Source: Thermopetrobacter sp964430935 (GTDB lineage Bacteria > Pseudomonadota > Alphaproteobacteria > Rhizobiales > Aestuariivirgaceae). Taken from it: DNA of 41,121 nucleotides. The stretch lies in contig CAYSHK010000085.1 in assembly GCA_964430935.1 (NCBI GenBank), positions 1 through 41,121 of the forward strand, read 5' to 3'. Positions 17,239 to 25,762 of this stretch are shown piece by piece. The position numbers and the translations under genes are program-made. Within the stretch, counting starts at the first letter, position 1; each line of letters starts with the position of its first letter. The notes beneath the pieces are model-generated. The model was not told the origin of the DNA, made no database searches, and was given only the letters and a program-made list of their open reading frames with translations.

Positions 17239-18849
17239 ATGTCCAATCTCAACATCAGCGTTCCGAACCTGGCCGAGCTGAAGCCGCGCATCACGGTCTT
17301 CGGCGTGGGGGGTGGCGGCTGCAACGCCGTCAACAACATGATAGAATCCAACCTGCAGGGCGTGGAGTTCGTCGTTGCCAACACGGATGCGCAGGCGCTG
17401 GCCAAGAGCCCGTGCGAGCGCAAGATCCAGATGGGCAACGCGCTGACGCAGGGGCTGGGCGCGGGATCGCAGCCGGAGATCGGCGCAGGCGCGGCCGAAG
17501 AGGCACTGGCGGAAATCGTGGACCATCTGGCCGGTTCGCACATGACCTTCATCACCGCCGGCATGGGCGGCGGCACCGGCACCGGCGCGGCGCCGGTGAT
17601 CGCGCGCGCGGCGAAGGAACAGGGCATCTTGACGGTGGGTGTCGTCACCAAGCCCTTCCACTTCGAGGGCAAGCGCCGCATGGCCATCGCCGAGCGCGGC
17701 ATCGACAATCTTTCGCAGTTCGTGGATACGCTGATCGTCATCCCGAACCAGAACCTGTTCCGCGTCGCCAACGAGAAGACTTCCTTCACCGCGGCCTTCG
17801 CCATGGCCGACCAGGTGCTCTATTCCGGCGTGGCCTCGATCACGGAACTGATGACCGAGGAGGGCCTCATCAACCTCGACTTCGCCGACGTGCGCGCCGT
17901 CATGGCGGACATGGGCAAGGCGATGATGGGCACCGGAGAGGCCTCCGGCGAGGAGCGGGCCGTCGAGGCCGCCGAGGCCGCCATCTCCAACCCGCTTCTG
18001 GACGACGTGTCGCTGACCGGCGCCCGCGGCGTCCTGGTCTCCATCGCCGGCGGTCCCGACCTCACCCTCTTCGAGGTGGACGAGGCGGCCAACACCATCC
18101 GCAAGGAGGTGGACGAGGAGGCGAACATCATCGTCGGCGCCACCATCAAGGAGGAGCTGGAAGGCACCATGCGCGTCTCCGTGGTGGCCACGGGCCTGCG
18201 CGAGGAGGCCCTGGAGGCCGCACGCGAGGCCGCCGGGCGCAACCCCAACAACATGGACATCTACGCCGGTTTCGGCAGCGTCGGACTGGCCACCGCGTAC
18301 GGCGCTCCGGCGGGCCGCGTGGCGCAGTCCGGACAGGCGGAGACGCAGGAGGAGCCCCGTTCGGAGCCCGTGCGCCACGAGGCCGCGGCAGTCGAGAACC
18401 GCGAGCAGGCACCCGCCGCGGCGGAGGAGGAGCCCGTTCTGCCGCTCGAGGAGGGCGGACACGACGAGGCCGCCGCGCCCGTCACCGGGGCGGCGGAGAT
18501 CCATACGCCGGCACCCTCCGCTCCGCGCATTCCGGATCTGGAGGAGTTTCCCGAGCCCATCCGGACCAATGCCGAACGCAAGGCCGAGCAGATCAGCAAC
18601 ATCGCCCGCCCGGCCTCCCGCCGCTCCCTTCTCGACCGTCTGAAGAAGCTGGGGCGGAGCACCGCGAAGAAGGAGGAGGCGCCGCGCCACGACGCCGCTT
18701 CCGAACCCCACATCGCGCAGTCGGCCGCCACGCAGCAGCCGACGGAGAACGTGCACAGGCTGGACGGCCATCAGCAGGAGGCCGCGGGAGATCCGGCGCA
18801 GGACGATCCGTATGCCATTCCGGCCTTCCTGCGGCGCCAGCAGAATTGA
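17239..18849 (+). CDS. ftsZ: Cell division GTPase FtsZ
   Basis: FtsZ is the tubulin-like GTPase that polymerises into the cytokinetic ring. The 536-residue product has the nucleotide-binding loop FGVGGGGCNAVNNM (about 21-34), the tubulin signature GMGGGTGTG at 108-116 and the T7 synergy segment NLDFADVRAVM. The globular core ends near residue 325. A long acidic, Ala/Pro/Glu-rich linker of roughly 200 residues follows, then the conserved tail AIPAFLRRQQN that binds FtsA. The long linker is typical of alphaproteobacteria. It has its own upstream control region and a terminator downstream, so it is probably a separate transcription unit. lpxC, normally next, is missing. Confidence 0.98.
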   Translation: MSNLNISVPNLAELKPRITVFGVGGGGCNAVNNMIESNLQGVEFVVANTDAQALAKSPCERKIQMGNALTQGLGAGSQPEIGAGAAEEALAEIVDHLAGSHMTFITAGMGGGTGTGAAPVIARAAKEQGILTVGVVTKPFHFEGKRRMAIAERGIDNLSQFVDTLIVIPNQNLFRVANEKTSFTAAFAMADQVLYSGVASITELMTEEGLINLDFADVRAVMADMGKAMMGTGEASGEERAVEAAEAAISNPLLDDVSLTGARGVLVSIAGGPDLTLFEVDEAANTIRKEVDEEANIIVGATIKEELEGTMRVSVVATGLREEALEAAREAAGRNPNNMDIYAGFGSVGLATAYGAPAGRVAQSGQAETQEEPRSEPVRHEAAAVENREQAPAAAEEEPVLPLEEGGHDEAAAPVTGAAEIHTPAPSAPRIPDLEEFPEPIRTNAERKAEQISNIARPASRRSLLDRLKKLGRSTAKKEEAPRHDAASEPHIAQSAATQQPTENVHRLDGHQQEAAGDPAQDDPYAIPAFLRRQQN

Positions 18850-18895
18850 CGGGCGGCCCGTCCGGCGCGGGCGTCATATGGAAACGGAACATCGG

Positions 18896-18923
18896 CCCGG
18901 CGGAACATAATTCCGCCGGGTTT
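18896..18923 (+). terminator. Rho-independent terminator of ftsZ
   Basis: CCCGGCGGAA at 18896-18905 pairs perfectly with TTCCGCCGGG at 18911-18920 around a CATAA loop. TTT follows at once, with a second TTT a few bases later. It sits 47 bases after the ftsZ stop. Confidence 0.75.
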
Positions 18924-18945
18924 CGCATCTTTAACCGGCAGGGTC

Positions 18946-18974
18946 TGGTCACGGGGGCCTCGGGCAGGTATCAA
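18946..18974 (+). promoter_or_regulatory. Candidate promoter of bamD
   Basis: TGGTCA (18946-18951), a 17-base spacer and TATCAA (18969-18974) match a sigma-70 promoter at four of six positions in each hexamer. It lies just after the ftsZ terminator and 35 bases before the bamD start, where a promoter is needed. Confidence 0.35.
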
Positions 18975-19008
18975 TCGACAGGAACCAACAGAAAGAGCAG
19001 GAGCCGAC

Positions 19009-19911
19009 ATGCGGCTTTCCCTTTCACATCTCCGCGCGGGTTCGGTCCCGCGCCTCGCCGGCCTTTCCCTCGCCGCGCTTCTACTCGCGGGCTGCTCCGG
19101 CGGACTGCCGGACCTCGGGGACTATCTCACCGGTTCCTCGTCCTCCGATGCCGTCTCCCCTGGCATGGACAAGGTGGACGACACGAAGCCCATCGCGGAG
19201 CTCTACAACGCCGGTCTGGAGGCTCTGAAGAAGCGCGAATACCGCTCGGCGGTGAAGAAGTTCGCCGAGGTCGAACGCCAGCATCCCTATTCCAAATGGG
19301 CCACCAAGGCGATTCTCATGCAGGCCTACGCGCAGTACCAGCGCAACAAGTACGACGAGGCCATCGCCGCGGCGAAACGCTTCATCACCCTGCATCCCGG
19401 GCACAAGGACACTCCCTACGCCTACTATCTCATCGCCCTGTCCGACTACGAGCGCATCAACGACGTGAAGCGCGATCCCACCGCGGCACGCAAGGCGCTC
19501 GAGGCGCTGGAGGAGGTGGCGCGGCGCTATCCCGACACCCCCTACGCGAAGGACGCGAAGGCCAAGGCCGTTCTGGCGCGCGACCATCTGGCCGGCAAGG
19601 AGATGGAGGTCGGGCGCTACTATCTGGAGCGGGGCAACTATCTGGCCGCCATCAACCGTTTCAAGACGGTGATCACCGACTACCAGACCTCCACCCAGAC
19701 GCCGGAGGCGCTCTACCGCCTCGTCGAGGCCTATCTGGCGCTCGGCGTGCGCTCCGAGGCGCAGACGGCGGCCGCCGTCCTGGGGCACAACTTCCCGAAT
19801 TCCGTCTGGTACAAGGACGCCTACGCTCTGCTCACCGGACAGGGGCTCAAGCCGCAGGAGAACCGGGGATCGTGGATCTCCCGCGCCTTCCGCTCCATTC
19901 TGCCGGGCTGA
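19009..19911 (+). CDS. bamD: Outer membrane assembly lipoprotein BamD
   Basis: BamD is an outer-membrane lipoprotein of the BAM complex that inserts beta-barrel proteins; older annotations call it ComL. The 300-residue product has a lipoprotein signal peptide with lipobox LAG-C29, then TPR-like helical repeats: LYNAGLEALKKREYRSAVKKF (about 65-85), AYAQYQRNKYDEAIAAAKRF, ALEEVARRYPDTPYA, and GNYLAAINRFKTVITDYQ. AGGAG precedes the start. In related genomes lpxC sits between ftsZ and this gene; here only 159 bases separate them. Confidence 0.94.
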   Translation: MRLSLSHLRAGSVPRLAGLSLAALLLAGCSGGLPDLGDYLTGSSSSDAVSPGMDKVDDTKPIAELYNAGLEALKKREYRSAVKKFAEVERQHPYSKWATKAILMQAYAQYQRNKYDEAIAAAKRFITLHPGHKDTPYAYYLIALSDYERINDVKRDPTAARKALEALEEVARRYPDTPYAKDAKAKAVLARDHLAGKEMEVGRYYLERGNYLAAINRFKTVITDYQTSTQTPEALYRLVEAYLALGVRSEAQTAAAVLGHNFPNSVWYKDAYALLTGQGLKPQENRGSWISRAFRSILPG

Positions 19912-19948
19912 GCGGTCGCCTGGCGGTCGCGCCGGCGGCGCGGAGACG

Positions 19949-19975
19949 AAAATGCCCGGGCGGCGGCCCGGGCAT
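19949..19975 (-). terminator. Terminator between convergent bamD and DUF2147 gene
   Basis: ATGCCCGGGC (19952-19961) and GCCCGGGCAT (19966-19975) form a perfect 10-bp stem with a GGCG loop. Read on the minus strand it is followed by TTTT, so it best serves the DUF2147 gene; it may also stop bamD transcription from the other side. Confidence 0.7.
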
Positions 19976-20016
19976 CCTGTCGTGAACGCGGAGTCGCGTT
20001 CCGCTTCATTCCGGTA

Positions 20017-20376
20017 TCACTTCACCTTCACCCAGGTTTCGGCGTCGCACATCGACTGGCCGATGGCGCAGCCCTGCACCTTGATCTTGCCGCCGCCCAT
20101 CGGGGTGATGGTGCCGTTGAAGGTCATGAAGGAAGGCATGTCGGGATGCTTCATGTCGCCCTTCCAGACCTTTCCGGCCTTCTTGATGCCGTTGAACATG
20201 ACGGTTCCCTTGCCCTTGCCCTGAACGACCTTGCCGCACAGGCCGCCGCCGCACATCCAGACCTTGGCGATGGAGCCGTTGGGGCGCTTGTAGTTGCCGG
20301 CGATGCCGGCATGCGCCGTGGTGGCGACAAAGGCGGTCGCGGCCGCAGCGGCCAGGGCAATGGTGAGCTTTCTCAT
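20017..20376 (-). CDS. DUF2147 family secreted protein
   Basis: This is a 119-residue exported protein of unknown function. The N-terminus is a clear Sec signal peptide ending in the AxA site THA-G at about residue 23. The mature part matches the DUF2147 pattern: LCGKVV, then VWKGDMKHPDMPSFMTFNGTI, GGKIKVQGCAIGQSMCDAETW. It has four cysteines in the mature region, which could form disulfides in the periplasm. The start at 20376 is chosen because GAGGAGAGG lies just upstream and the signal peptide begins there. It interrupts the usual bamD-recN neighbourhood on the opposite strand. DUF2147 members are often found near stress or membrane genes, but no activity is established. Confidence 0.85.
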   Translation of the reverse strand: MRKLTIALAAAAATAFVATTAHAGIAGNYKRPNGSIAKVWMCGGGLCGKVVQGKGKGTVMFNGIKKAGKVWKGDMKHPDMPSFMTFNGTITPMGGGKIKVQGCAIGQSMCDAETWVKVK

Positions 20377-20512
20377 GAATTCCCTCTCCTCGATCGTTGT
20401 GTTTCCCGCGGCATGGCCGGATCCCATCCGTAAGCGAACGGAACTCCCGCTCCGGGTGTCCGGCCCGGTTCTCCGTCGTGGAATTGCCGCTTCCTTCCTC
20501 CGGACATTCAGG

Positions 20513-20540
20513 ATTTTGCATGTATCGGCGCAAGAGTCAA
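20513..20540 (-). promoter_or_regulatory. Candidate promoter of the DUF2147 gene
   Basis: On the minus strand TTGACT (20540-20535), 16 bases, then CAAAAT (20518-20513) match sigma-70 hexamers at five and four of six positions. This would give a 5' leader of about 130 bases. Confidence 0.35.
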
Positions 20541-20654
20541 AAACGGAGAGGCGCAAGGGGACGTCGCCCGGCCGGATCCGTTCCGCGCAGCGTCCGCCCC
20601 GGCATCACGGTCCGGCTATCGAATCTTCCGGTCATTGATGTATAAGCTCGGGGC

Positions 20655-22340
20655 ATGCTGACGGCCATCTCCATACGCGACATCGTGCTCATCGAGCGGC
20701 TCGATCTGGAGCTCGCCCCCGGGCTCGGCGTCTTCACCGGCGAGACCGGCGCGGGCAAGTCCATTCTGCTGGATGCGCTGGGGCTGGCGCTGGGGGCGCG
20801 CGGCGACGCGGCGCTGGTGCGGGCCGGTGCCGACAGGGGGCGGGTGACGGCCGTCTTCGAGCTGCCGCCGGACCATTCCGTCTTCGCCCTGCTGGAGGAG
20901 GAGGGCGTGGACGTCGAGGAGCCCGGCGAGCTCATCCTGCAGCGGGTGCAGCGCCGCGAGGGTGCCGCGAAGGCCCGCATCAACGGACAGCCCGTGCCCG
21001 TTTCCCTGCTGCGCGCGGTCGGATCGCGGCTGGTGGAGATCCATGGTCAGCACGACGCCCGGGCGCTGATCGATCCGGCACGGCACGGCGAGCTTCTGGA
21101 CGCTTTCGGGGGGCTTGAGGCGCGGCGGGCGGAGGTGACGCGGCTCTGGGAGGCCTGGCGCGATGCGGCGCGGGCGCTCGAACGGGCCCGTTCGGAGCTG
21201 GAGGAGGCCGAACGGGAGCGCGACTGGCTGGAGCATGTCTGCGCCGAGCTGGAGGATCTGGCTCCGGAACCTGGCGAGGAGGAGCGGCTGGCCGAGCGGC
21301 GGGCGGTGATGATGCATGCGGAGCGGTTCGCGGAGGCGCTTGCGGAGATGCGAAAGGCCCTCTCCGCGGATGGATCCGTGGCGGGCCGGATCAATGGCGC
21401 CCTGCGCCGGCTGGAGCGTCAGCGGGAGGATGCGGGCGGGCTGCTCGACGATGTATGCGAGGCCTTCGATCGGGTGCTCGTGGAGCTGGCGGAGGCGGAG
21501 AGCCTGCTCGACGAGGCGGAAGGCCGCTTCGAATTCGATCCGCGGGAGCTGGAGGAGGCGGAGAGTCGTCTCTTCGCCCTTCGTGCGGCGGCTCGCAAGC
21601 ACAAGGTGCAGGTGGACGATCTGCCGGCCCTGGCCGCATCGTTCCGGGAGCGGCTGGATGCCCTGGAGGGCGGGGGGCTGCACCTGAAGAAGCTCGCCGC
21701 CGCGGAGGCCGCGGCCCGCGAGGCCTGGGCGGAGGCGGCGCGGAAGCTCTCGGAGGCCCGGCGGGCGGCTGCGCGGGAGCTGGACCGCCGCGTGGCGGCG
21801 GAGCTCGGGCCCCTTCGGCTGGAGAAGGCCCGTTTCGTGACGCGGATCGACACCGGCGAGGAGCATGCCGGCCCCTCCGGCATGGACCGCGTGGAATTCA
21901 TGGTCGCCACCAATCCGGGCAGCCCGGAGGGACCGCTGGGACGCATCGCCTCCGGCGGCGAGCTGTCCCGCTTCATGCTGGCGCTGAAGGTGGCGCTGGC
22001 GGAGCGCGGCTCGGCCCCGGTGCTGATCTTCGACGAGATCGACACCGGTGTCGGGGGTGCCGTGGCCGCGGCCATGGGCGAGCGTCTGGCGCGGCTCGCG
22101 GCCGACGGGCTGCAGGTGCTGGCGGTGACCCATTCCCCGCAGGTTGCGGCGCGGGCGGCGCATCACCATGTCATATCCAAGAGCACGGACGTTTCCGGGG
22201 GCGTCGAAGTCACGCGCACGCGGGTGCGGACGCTGGACGCGGAGGAGCGGCGCGAGGAGATCGCGCGCATGCTCTCCGCACACGAAGTGACCGACGAGGC
22301 GCGGGCACAGGCCGACAGGCTGCTGCAACGGAAGGAATGA
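20655..22340 (+). CDS. recN: DNA repair protein RecN
   Basis: RecN is an SMC-like ATPase that acts early in double-strand break repair. The 561-residue product has the N-terminal Walker A GETGAGKS (G29-S36), a central charged coiled-coil region (about 155-370), the ABC signature ASGGELSRFMLALKVAL, and Walker B VLIFDEIDTGVGG. The start has only GGGG as a possible binding site, and a TATAAG lies at 20641-20646, so the mRNA leader may be extremely short. I found no alphaproteobacterial LexA site (GTTC-N7-GTTC) upstream. The neighbourhood bamD-recN-ligA is conserved in this class. Confidence 0.95.
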   Translation: MLTAISIRDIVLIERLDLELAPGLGVFTGETGAGKSILLDALGLALGARGDAALVRAGADRGRVTAVFELPPDHSVFALLEEEGVDVEEPGELILQRVQRREGAAKARINGQPVPVSLLRAVGSRLVEIHGQHDARALIDPARHGELLDAFGGLEARRAEVTRLWEAWRDAARALERARSELEEAERERDWLEHVCAELEDLAPEPGEEERLAERRAVMMHAERFAEALAEMRKALSADGSVAGRINGALRRLERQREDAGGLLDDVCEAFDRVLVELAEAESLLDEAEGRFEFDPRELEEAESRLFALRAAARKHKVQVDDLPALAASFRERLDALEGGGLHLKKLAAAEAAAREAWAEAARKLSEARRAAARELDRRVAAELGPLRLEKARFVTRIDTGEEHAGPSGMDRVEFMVATNPGSPEGPLGRIASGGELSRFMLALKVALAERGSAPVLIFDEIDTGVGGAVAAAMGERLARLAADGLQVLAVTHSPQVAARAAHHHVISKSTDVSGGVEVTRTRVRTLDAEERREEIARMLSAHEVTDEARAQADRLLQRKE

Positions 22341-22547
22341 ACCATGGTTCCATCGCCGGATTCCGCGCCGTGCACCGTCTTCTCCCGCATCTCCGCCGTC
22401 ATTCCCTCCGCTGCGCGGCAACGGCGGTGCGGCATGGGGAGCGGGTGCGCGGAAACGGTGGAGAGGACCGGGTAGGGGAACGGACGGAAACGGATGTCCG
22501 GCATCCGCCGGGGCGGCGTGGCGGACGGATCGAAGGGAGTGTACGGG

Positions 22548-24713
22548 ATGGGCGTTCTGGACTACGACGAGCTCCGCCGCAAGCCGGTCGAGGAGCTGAC
22601 GCGCGAGGAGGCCGCGAAGGAGCTGGAGCGCCTGGCGAAGGAGATCGCCGAGCACGACTACCATTACTATGTCGAGGACGCTCCGGTCATATCCGATGCC
22701 GAATACGACGCCCTGCGCCGGCGCAACGAGGAGATAGAGGCGCGTTTCCCGGATCTGATCCGCCCCGATTCCCCCTCGCGGCGGGTGGGCGCGGAACCTT
22801 CCCCGAAGTTCCGGAAGGTGAGGCATTCGGTGCCGATGCTGTCGCTGTCGAACGCCTTCAGCGACGCGGACGTCTACGATTTCGAGCGGCGCGTGCGGCG
22901 CTTTCTCGGTCTGGCGGAGGACGATCCGCTCGATTTCACCGCGGAGCCGAAATTCGACGGCCTGTCCGTGTCGCTGCGCTACGAGAGGGGCAGGCTGGTC
23001 GTGGCGGCCACGCGCGGCGACGGCTACGAGGGCGAGGACGTCACCGCCAACGCACGCACCATCGGCGACATTCCGCAGGAGGTCCGGGCCGCGGATTTTC
23101 CGGAGGTCATGGAAGTGCGCGGCGAGGTCTACATGCCCATATCCGCCTTCGTGAAGCTGAACGAGGAGCAGCAGCGGATGGGGCGGAAGGTGTTCGCCAA
23201 TCCGCGCAACGCGGCCGCGGGATCCCTCCGCCAGCTCGACCCGTCGGTGACGGCCGCGCGTCCCCTGCGGTTCTACGTCTGGGGCTGGGGCGAACACACG
23301 GAGCTGCCGGAGGACACGGAGTGGGGCATGATGGCGAAGTTCCGCGAGTGGGGCTTTCCCGTCAGCGACCACAACGAGATCCACCACCATGCCGGAGAGC
23401 TGCTGGAATACCATGCGCGGATGCTGGAGCTGCGGCCGGACCTGGATTTCGACATCGACGGTGTGGTCTACAAGGTCAACCGGCTGGACTACCGCCGCCG
23501 GCTGGGCTTCGTGGCGCGAGCGCCGCGCTGGGCGATCGCGCACAAGTTCCCGGCCCACAAGGGCATCACGGTGCTGCAGGACATCCAGATCCATGTGGGC
23601 CGTACCGGCGCGCTGACGCCTGTGGGGATCCTGGAGCCGGTGACCATCGGCGGCGTGGTGGTCTCACGCGTCTCGCTGCACAACGAGGACTATATCAAGG
23701 GTATTGGTGGCGATGGCGAGCCGATCCGCGACGGCAAGGACATCCGCGTCGGCGACACGGTCGTGGTGGAACGTGCCGGCGACGTCATCCCGCAGGTGGT
23801 GGACGTCATTCTGGAGAAGCGGCCGCCGGACGCGGAGCCCTACCAGTTCCCGGATCACTGTCCCGTCTGCGGCTCGAAGGCGGTGCGGGAATTCAATCCG
23901 CGCACCGGCAAGCTCGATTCCGTGCGCCGGTGCACCGGCGGTCTCTACTGCCCGGCGCAGGCGGTGGAGCGGCTGAAGCATTTCGTCTCCCGGCGGGCCT
24001 TCGACATCGACGGGCTGGGCGAGAAGGCCATCGCGCAGTTCTTCGACCACAAATTCATCCGCACGCCGGCCGACATCTTCACCCTCGAGGAGCGCGAGAA
24101 GACCGGCAAGATCTGCATCCACTGCCTGGAGGGCTGGGGCGAGAGGAAGATCGCCAACCTTTTCGCCGCGATCCGTGCACGCGAGCACGTGCCGCTCGAC
24201 CGCTTCATCTATGCGCTGGGCATCCGCCACGTGGGCGAGACCACGGCGCGGTTGCTGGCGCGGCACTATGGCGACTGGGATTCCTTCTACGCGGCGGCGA
24301 AGGGAATCGCCGCGGACATGGACGGCGAGGCGGCCCATGACATCGAGAACATCGACGGTCTGGGGCCGGTGGTCGTGGAGTCCCTGCACAATTTCTTCGC
24401 GGAGCCGCACAACGTGGAGGTCATCGACGAGCTGCTCGAACATGTGACGGTGGAACCTGTGGAGCAGGTGGCGTCGGAGAGTCCCATCGCCGGGAAGACC
24501 ATCGTCTTCACCGGCCATCTCGACTCCATGACCCGCGACGAGGCCAAGGAGCTGGCGGAGCGGCTTGGGGCGAAGGTGACCAACTCGGTTTCGAAGAAGA
24601 CCGACCTCGTGGTCGCCGGTCCCGGCGCCGGATCCAAGCTTGCGAAGGCGGAGCGGCTGGGCGTGGAGGTCATCGACGAAGCCGCGTGGCTGAAGCTGAT
24701 CGGTCGGGAATGA
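22548..24713 (+). CDS. ligA: NAD-dependent DNA ligase LigA
   Basis: LigA seals nicks in duplex DNA during replication and repair, using NAD+. The 721-residue product has the Ia domain (HDYHYYVEDAPVISDAEYD), the adenylation motif E-P-K135-F-D-G with the catalytic lysine, the OB fold, a four-cysteine zinc finger (CPVCGSK ... RRCTGGLYCPAQ), helix-hairpin-helix repeats and a C-terminal BRCT domain (GKTIVFTGHLDSMTRDEAKE onward). ATG 22548 is preceded by GGGAG; an upstream in-frame ATG at 22494 is less well placed. The 207-base gap before it holds nothing I recognise. Confidence 0.96.
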   Translation: MGVLDYDELRRKPVEELTREEAAKELERLAKEIAEHDYHYYVEDAPVISDAEYDALRRRNEEIEARFPDLIRPDSPSRRVGAEPSPKFRKVRHSVPMLSLSNAFSDADVYDFERRVRRFLGLAEDDPLDFTAEPKFDGLSVSLRYERGRLVVAATRGDGYEGEDVTANARTIGDIPQEVRAADFPEVMEVRGEVYMPISAFVKLNEEQQRMGRKVFANPRNAAAGSLRQLDPSVTAARPLRFYVWGWGEHTELPEDTEWGMMAKFREWGFPVSDHNEIHHHAGELLEYHARMLELRPDLDFDIDGVVYKVNRLDYRRRLGFVARAPRWAIAHKFPAHKGITVLQDIQIHVGRTGALTPVGILEPVTIGGVVVSRVSLHNEDYIKGIGGDGEPIRDGKDIRVGDTVVVERAGDVIPQVVDVILEKRPPDAEPYQFPDHCPVCGSKAVREFNPRTGKLDSVRRCTGGLYCPAQAVERLKHFVSRRAFDIDGLGEKAIAQFFDHKFIRTPADIFTLEEREKTGKICIHCLEGWGERKIANLFAAIRAREHVPLDRFIYALGIRHVGETTARLLARHYGDWDSFYAAAKGIAADMDGEAAHDIENIDGLGPVVVESLHNFFAEPHNVEVIDELLEHVTVEPVEQVASESPIAGKTIVFTGHLDSMTRDEAKELAERLGAKVTNSVSKKTDLVVAGPGAGSKLAKAERLGVEVIDEAAWLKLIGRE

Positions 24714-24778
24714 GAGAATTGGCGTCCGCCGCCGCCACTGTGCTACCATCTCCGCGGACATGGACGGGAGCATGATGG

Positions 24779-25321
24779 ATGATACGGTTCCGCTTCAATC
24801 CCGGGAAGGCGCTCGATGCCGTGGAATGGATGCTCGGTCGGAGGGCTCCGCTGGATTTCCACAGCATTCTCAAAACCTTCTATTTCGCCGACAAGCAGGC
24901 CATCAACGAGGTGGGACGGCCCGTTTTCGGGGCGACGTACAAGGCGATGAATTACGGTCCCGTTCCGCTGGAGGTCTACGAGATGCTCAAGTGCGAGCCG
25001 TATTGGCTCAGCGAGCTGGGAAGGGATGCCTATCCGTGGAAGCGCGAGGGATACCATCTCCGGCTGCGGGAACCCGTCCGCAATGAACCGGCCATCCATC
25101 TGTCCGAGGAGGACATGCGGAGGCTGGAGGAAGCCTTCGATCTCTCGCTGGGCATGACGTTCGACGAAAGAACGCGGGAGACTCATGGTTTCGACTGGTT
25201 GCGCGGCATGGAGAATGCCTCCGGTCTCATGGATTACGCGGACATGATCGATCCCGACCGTCCCGGGCGGGACGAACTGATCGACGAGCTGAGGAAACTG
25301 GGCCCCCACCTTGTCCTCTGA
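24779..25321 (+). CDS. Panacea-domain (DUF4065/SocA-like) putative antitoxin
   Basis: This 180-residue protein matches the Panacea family, named for antitoxins that neutralise many unrelated toxins; Caulobacter SocA is a member. Visible family features are the N-terminal KALDAVEWMLGRRAPLDFHS, then ILKTFYFADKQAINEVGRPV and FGATYKAMNYGPVPLEVYEML (about residues 10-68), which carry the usual L-KLLYFAD and A-YGPV pattern. GGGAG lies eight bases before the ATG. It is followed within a few bases by a second small gene, the order and spacing expected of a toxin-antitoxin operon. Panacea proteins also occur in phages and as proteolytic adaptors, so the antitoxin role is inferred from family and context. 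Confidence 0.8.
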   Translation: MIRFRFNPGKALDAVEWMLGRRAPLDFHSILKTFYFADKQAINEVGRPVFGATYKAMNYGPVPLEVYEMLKCEPYWLSELGRDAYPWKREGYHLRLREPVRNEPAIHLSEEDMRRLEEAFDLSLGMTFDERTRETHGFDWLRGMENASGLMDYADMIDPDRPGRDELIDELRKLGPHLVL

Positions 25322-25325
25322 TCAC

Positions 25326-25736
25326 ATGGCACCATTGAGCGTATGGGACGTGCTGTTTCCGCATGATTCCCTGATCCATCCGCCGAAGTTCAAGCTGTGG
25401 GTTTGCGTTTCGCGGGAACGGCTGTGGTTTCTGCGCATCAACAGCGAACCGATCAACCTGCCGGCCGTGCTGCTGCCGGCTTCCCTCCATCCGTTTCTGG
25501 AACATGATAGCTGGTTTTCCTGCGGGGGAGATCTCATCACCATTATGCAAGTGGAACTGGAACGGGCGCTCGAAAGACAGGCCTTCCCGGAGAGAAGGGG
25601 AATTGTGGGGACGATCCATCCAAGCTTGAAGGACGGGATCATGGACTGCCTGAAGGCATCGGCGCGGCTTTCCCCTTTCCAGAAGGGAGTGATTCTGCGG
25701 GAGCTTTCGGAAGCGGGGAATTCCACGGGGCCGTGA
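25326..25736 (+). CDS. Hypothetical protein, putative toxin partner of the Panacea protein
   Basis: I do not recognise this 136-residue protein with certainty. It starts four bases after the Panacea stop; an in-frame TTG at 25311 would overlap that gene and add five residues. Neither start has a good ribosome binding site, which fits translational coupling. There is no signal peptide or membrane helix. Notable segments are PPKFKLWVCVSRERLWFLRINSEP and LHPFLEHDSWFSCGG, which suggest a small mixed alpha/beta fold. The pattern of a beta-rich N-terminal half vaguely recalls MazF/PemK-like folds, but I would not assign it. Base composition looks less GC-rich than the flanking core genes, consistent with acquisition by transfer. 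Confidence 0.6.
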   Translation: MAPLSVWDVLFPHDSLIHPPKFKLWVCVSRERLWFLRINSEPINLPAVLLPASLHPFLEHDSWFSCGGDLITIMQVELERALERQAFPERRGIVGTIHPSLKDGIMDCLKASARLSPFQKGVILRELSEAGNSTGP

Positions 25737-25762
25737 TCGCGGGTTTCCCCACGTTTCCCCTT

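Noticed and set aside
20440..20654. LexA (SOS) site upstream of recN
   Set aside because: GAACGGAAC occurs near 20430 but the spacing between repeats is one base; the alphaproteobacterial site needs GTTC-N7-GTTC. No copy with correct spacing was found.
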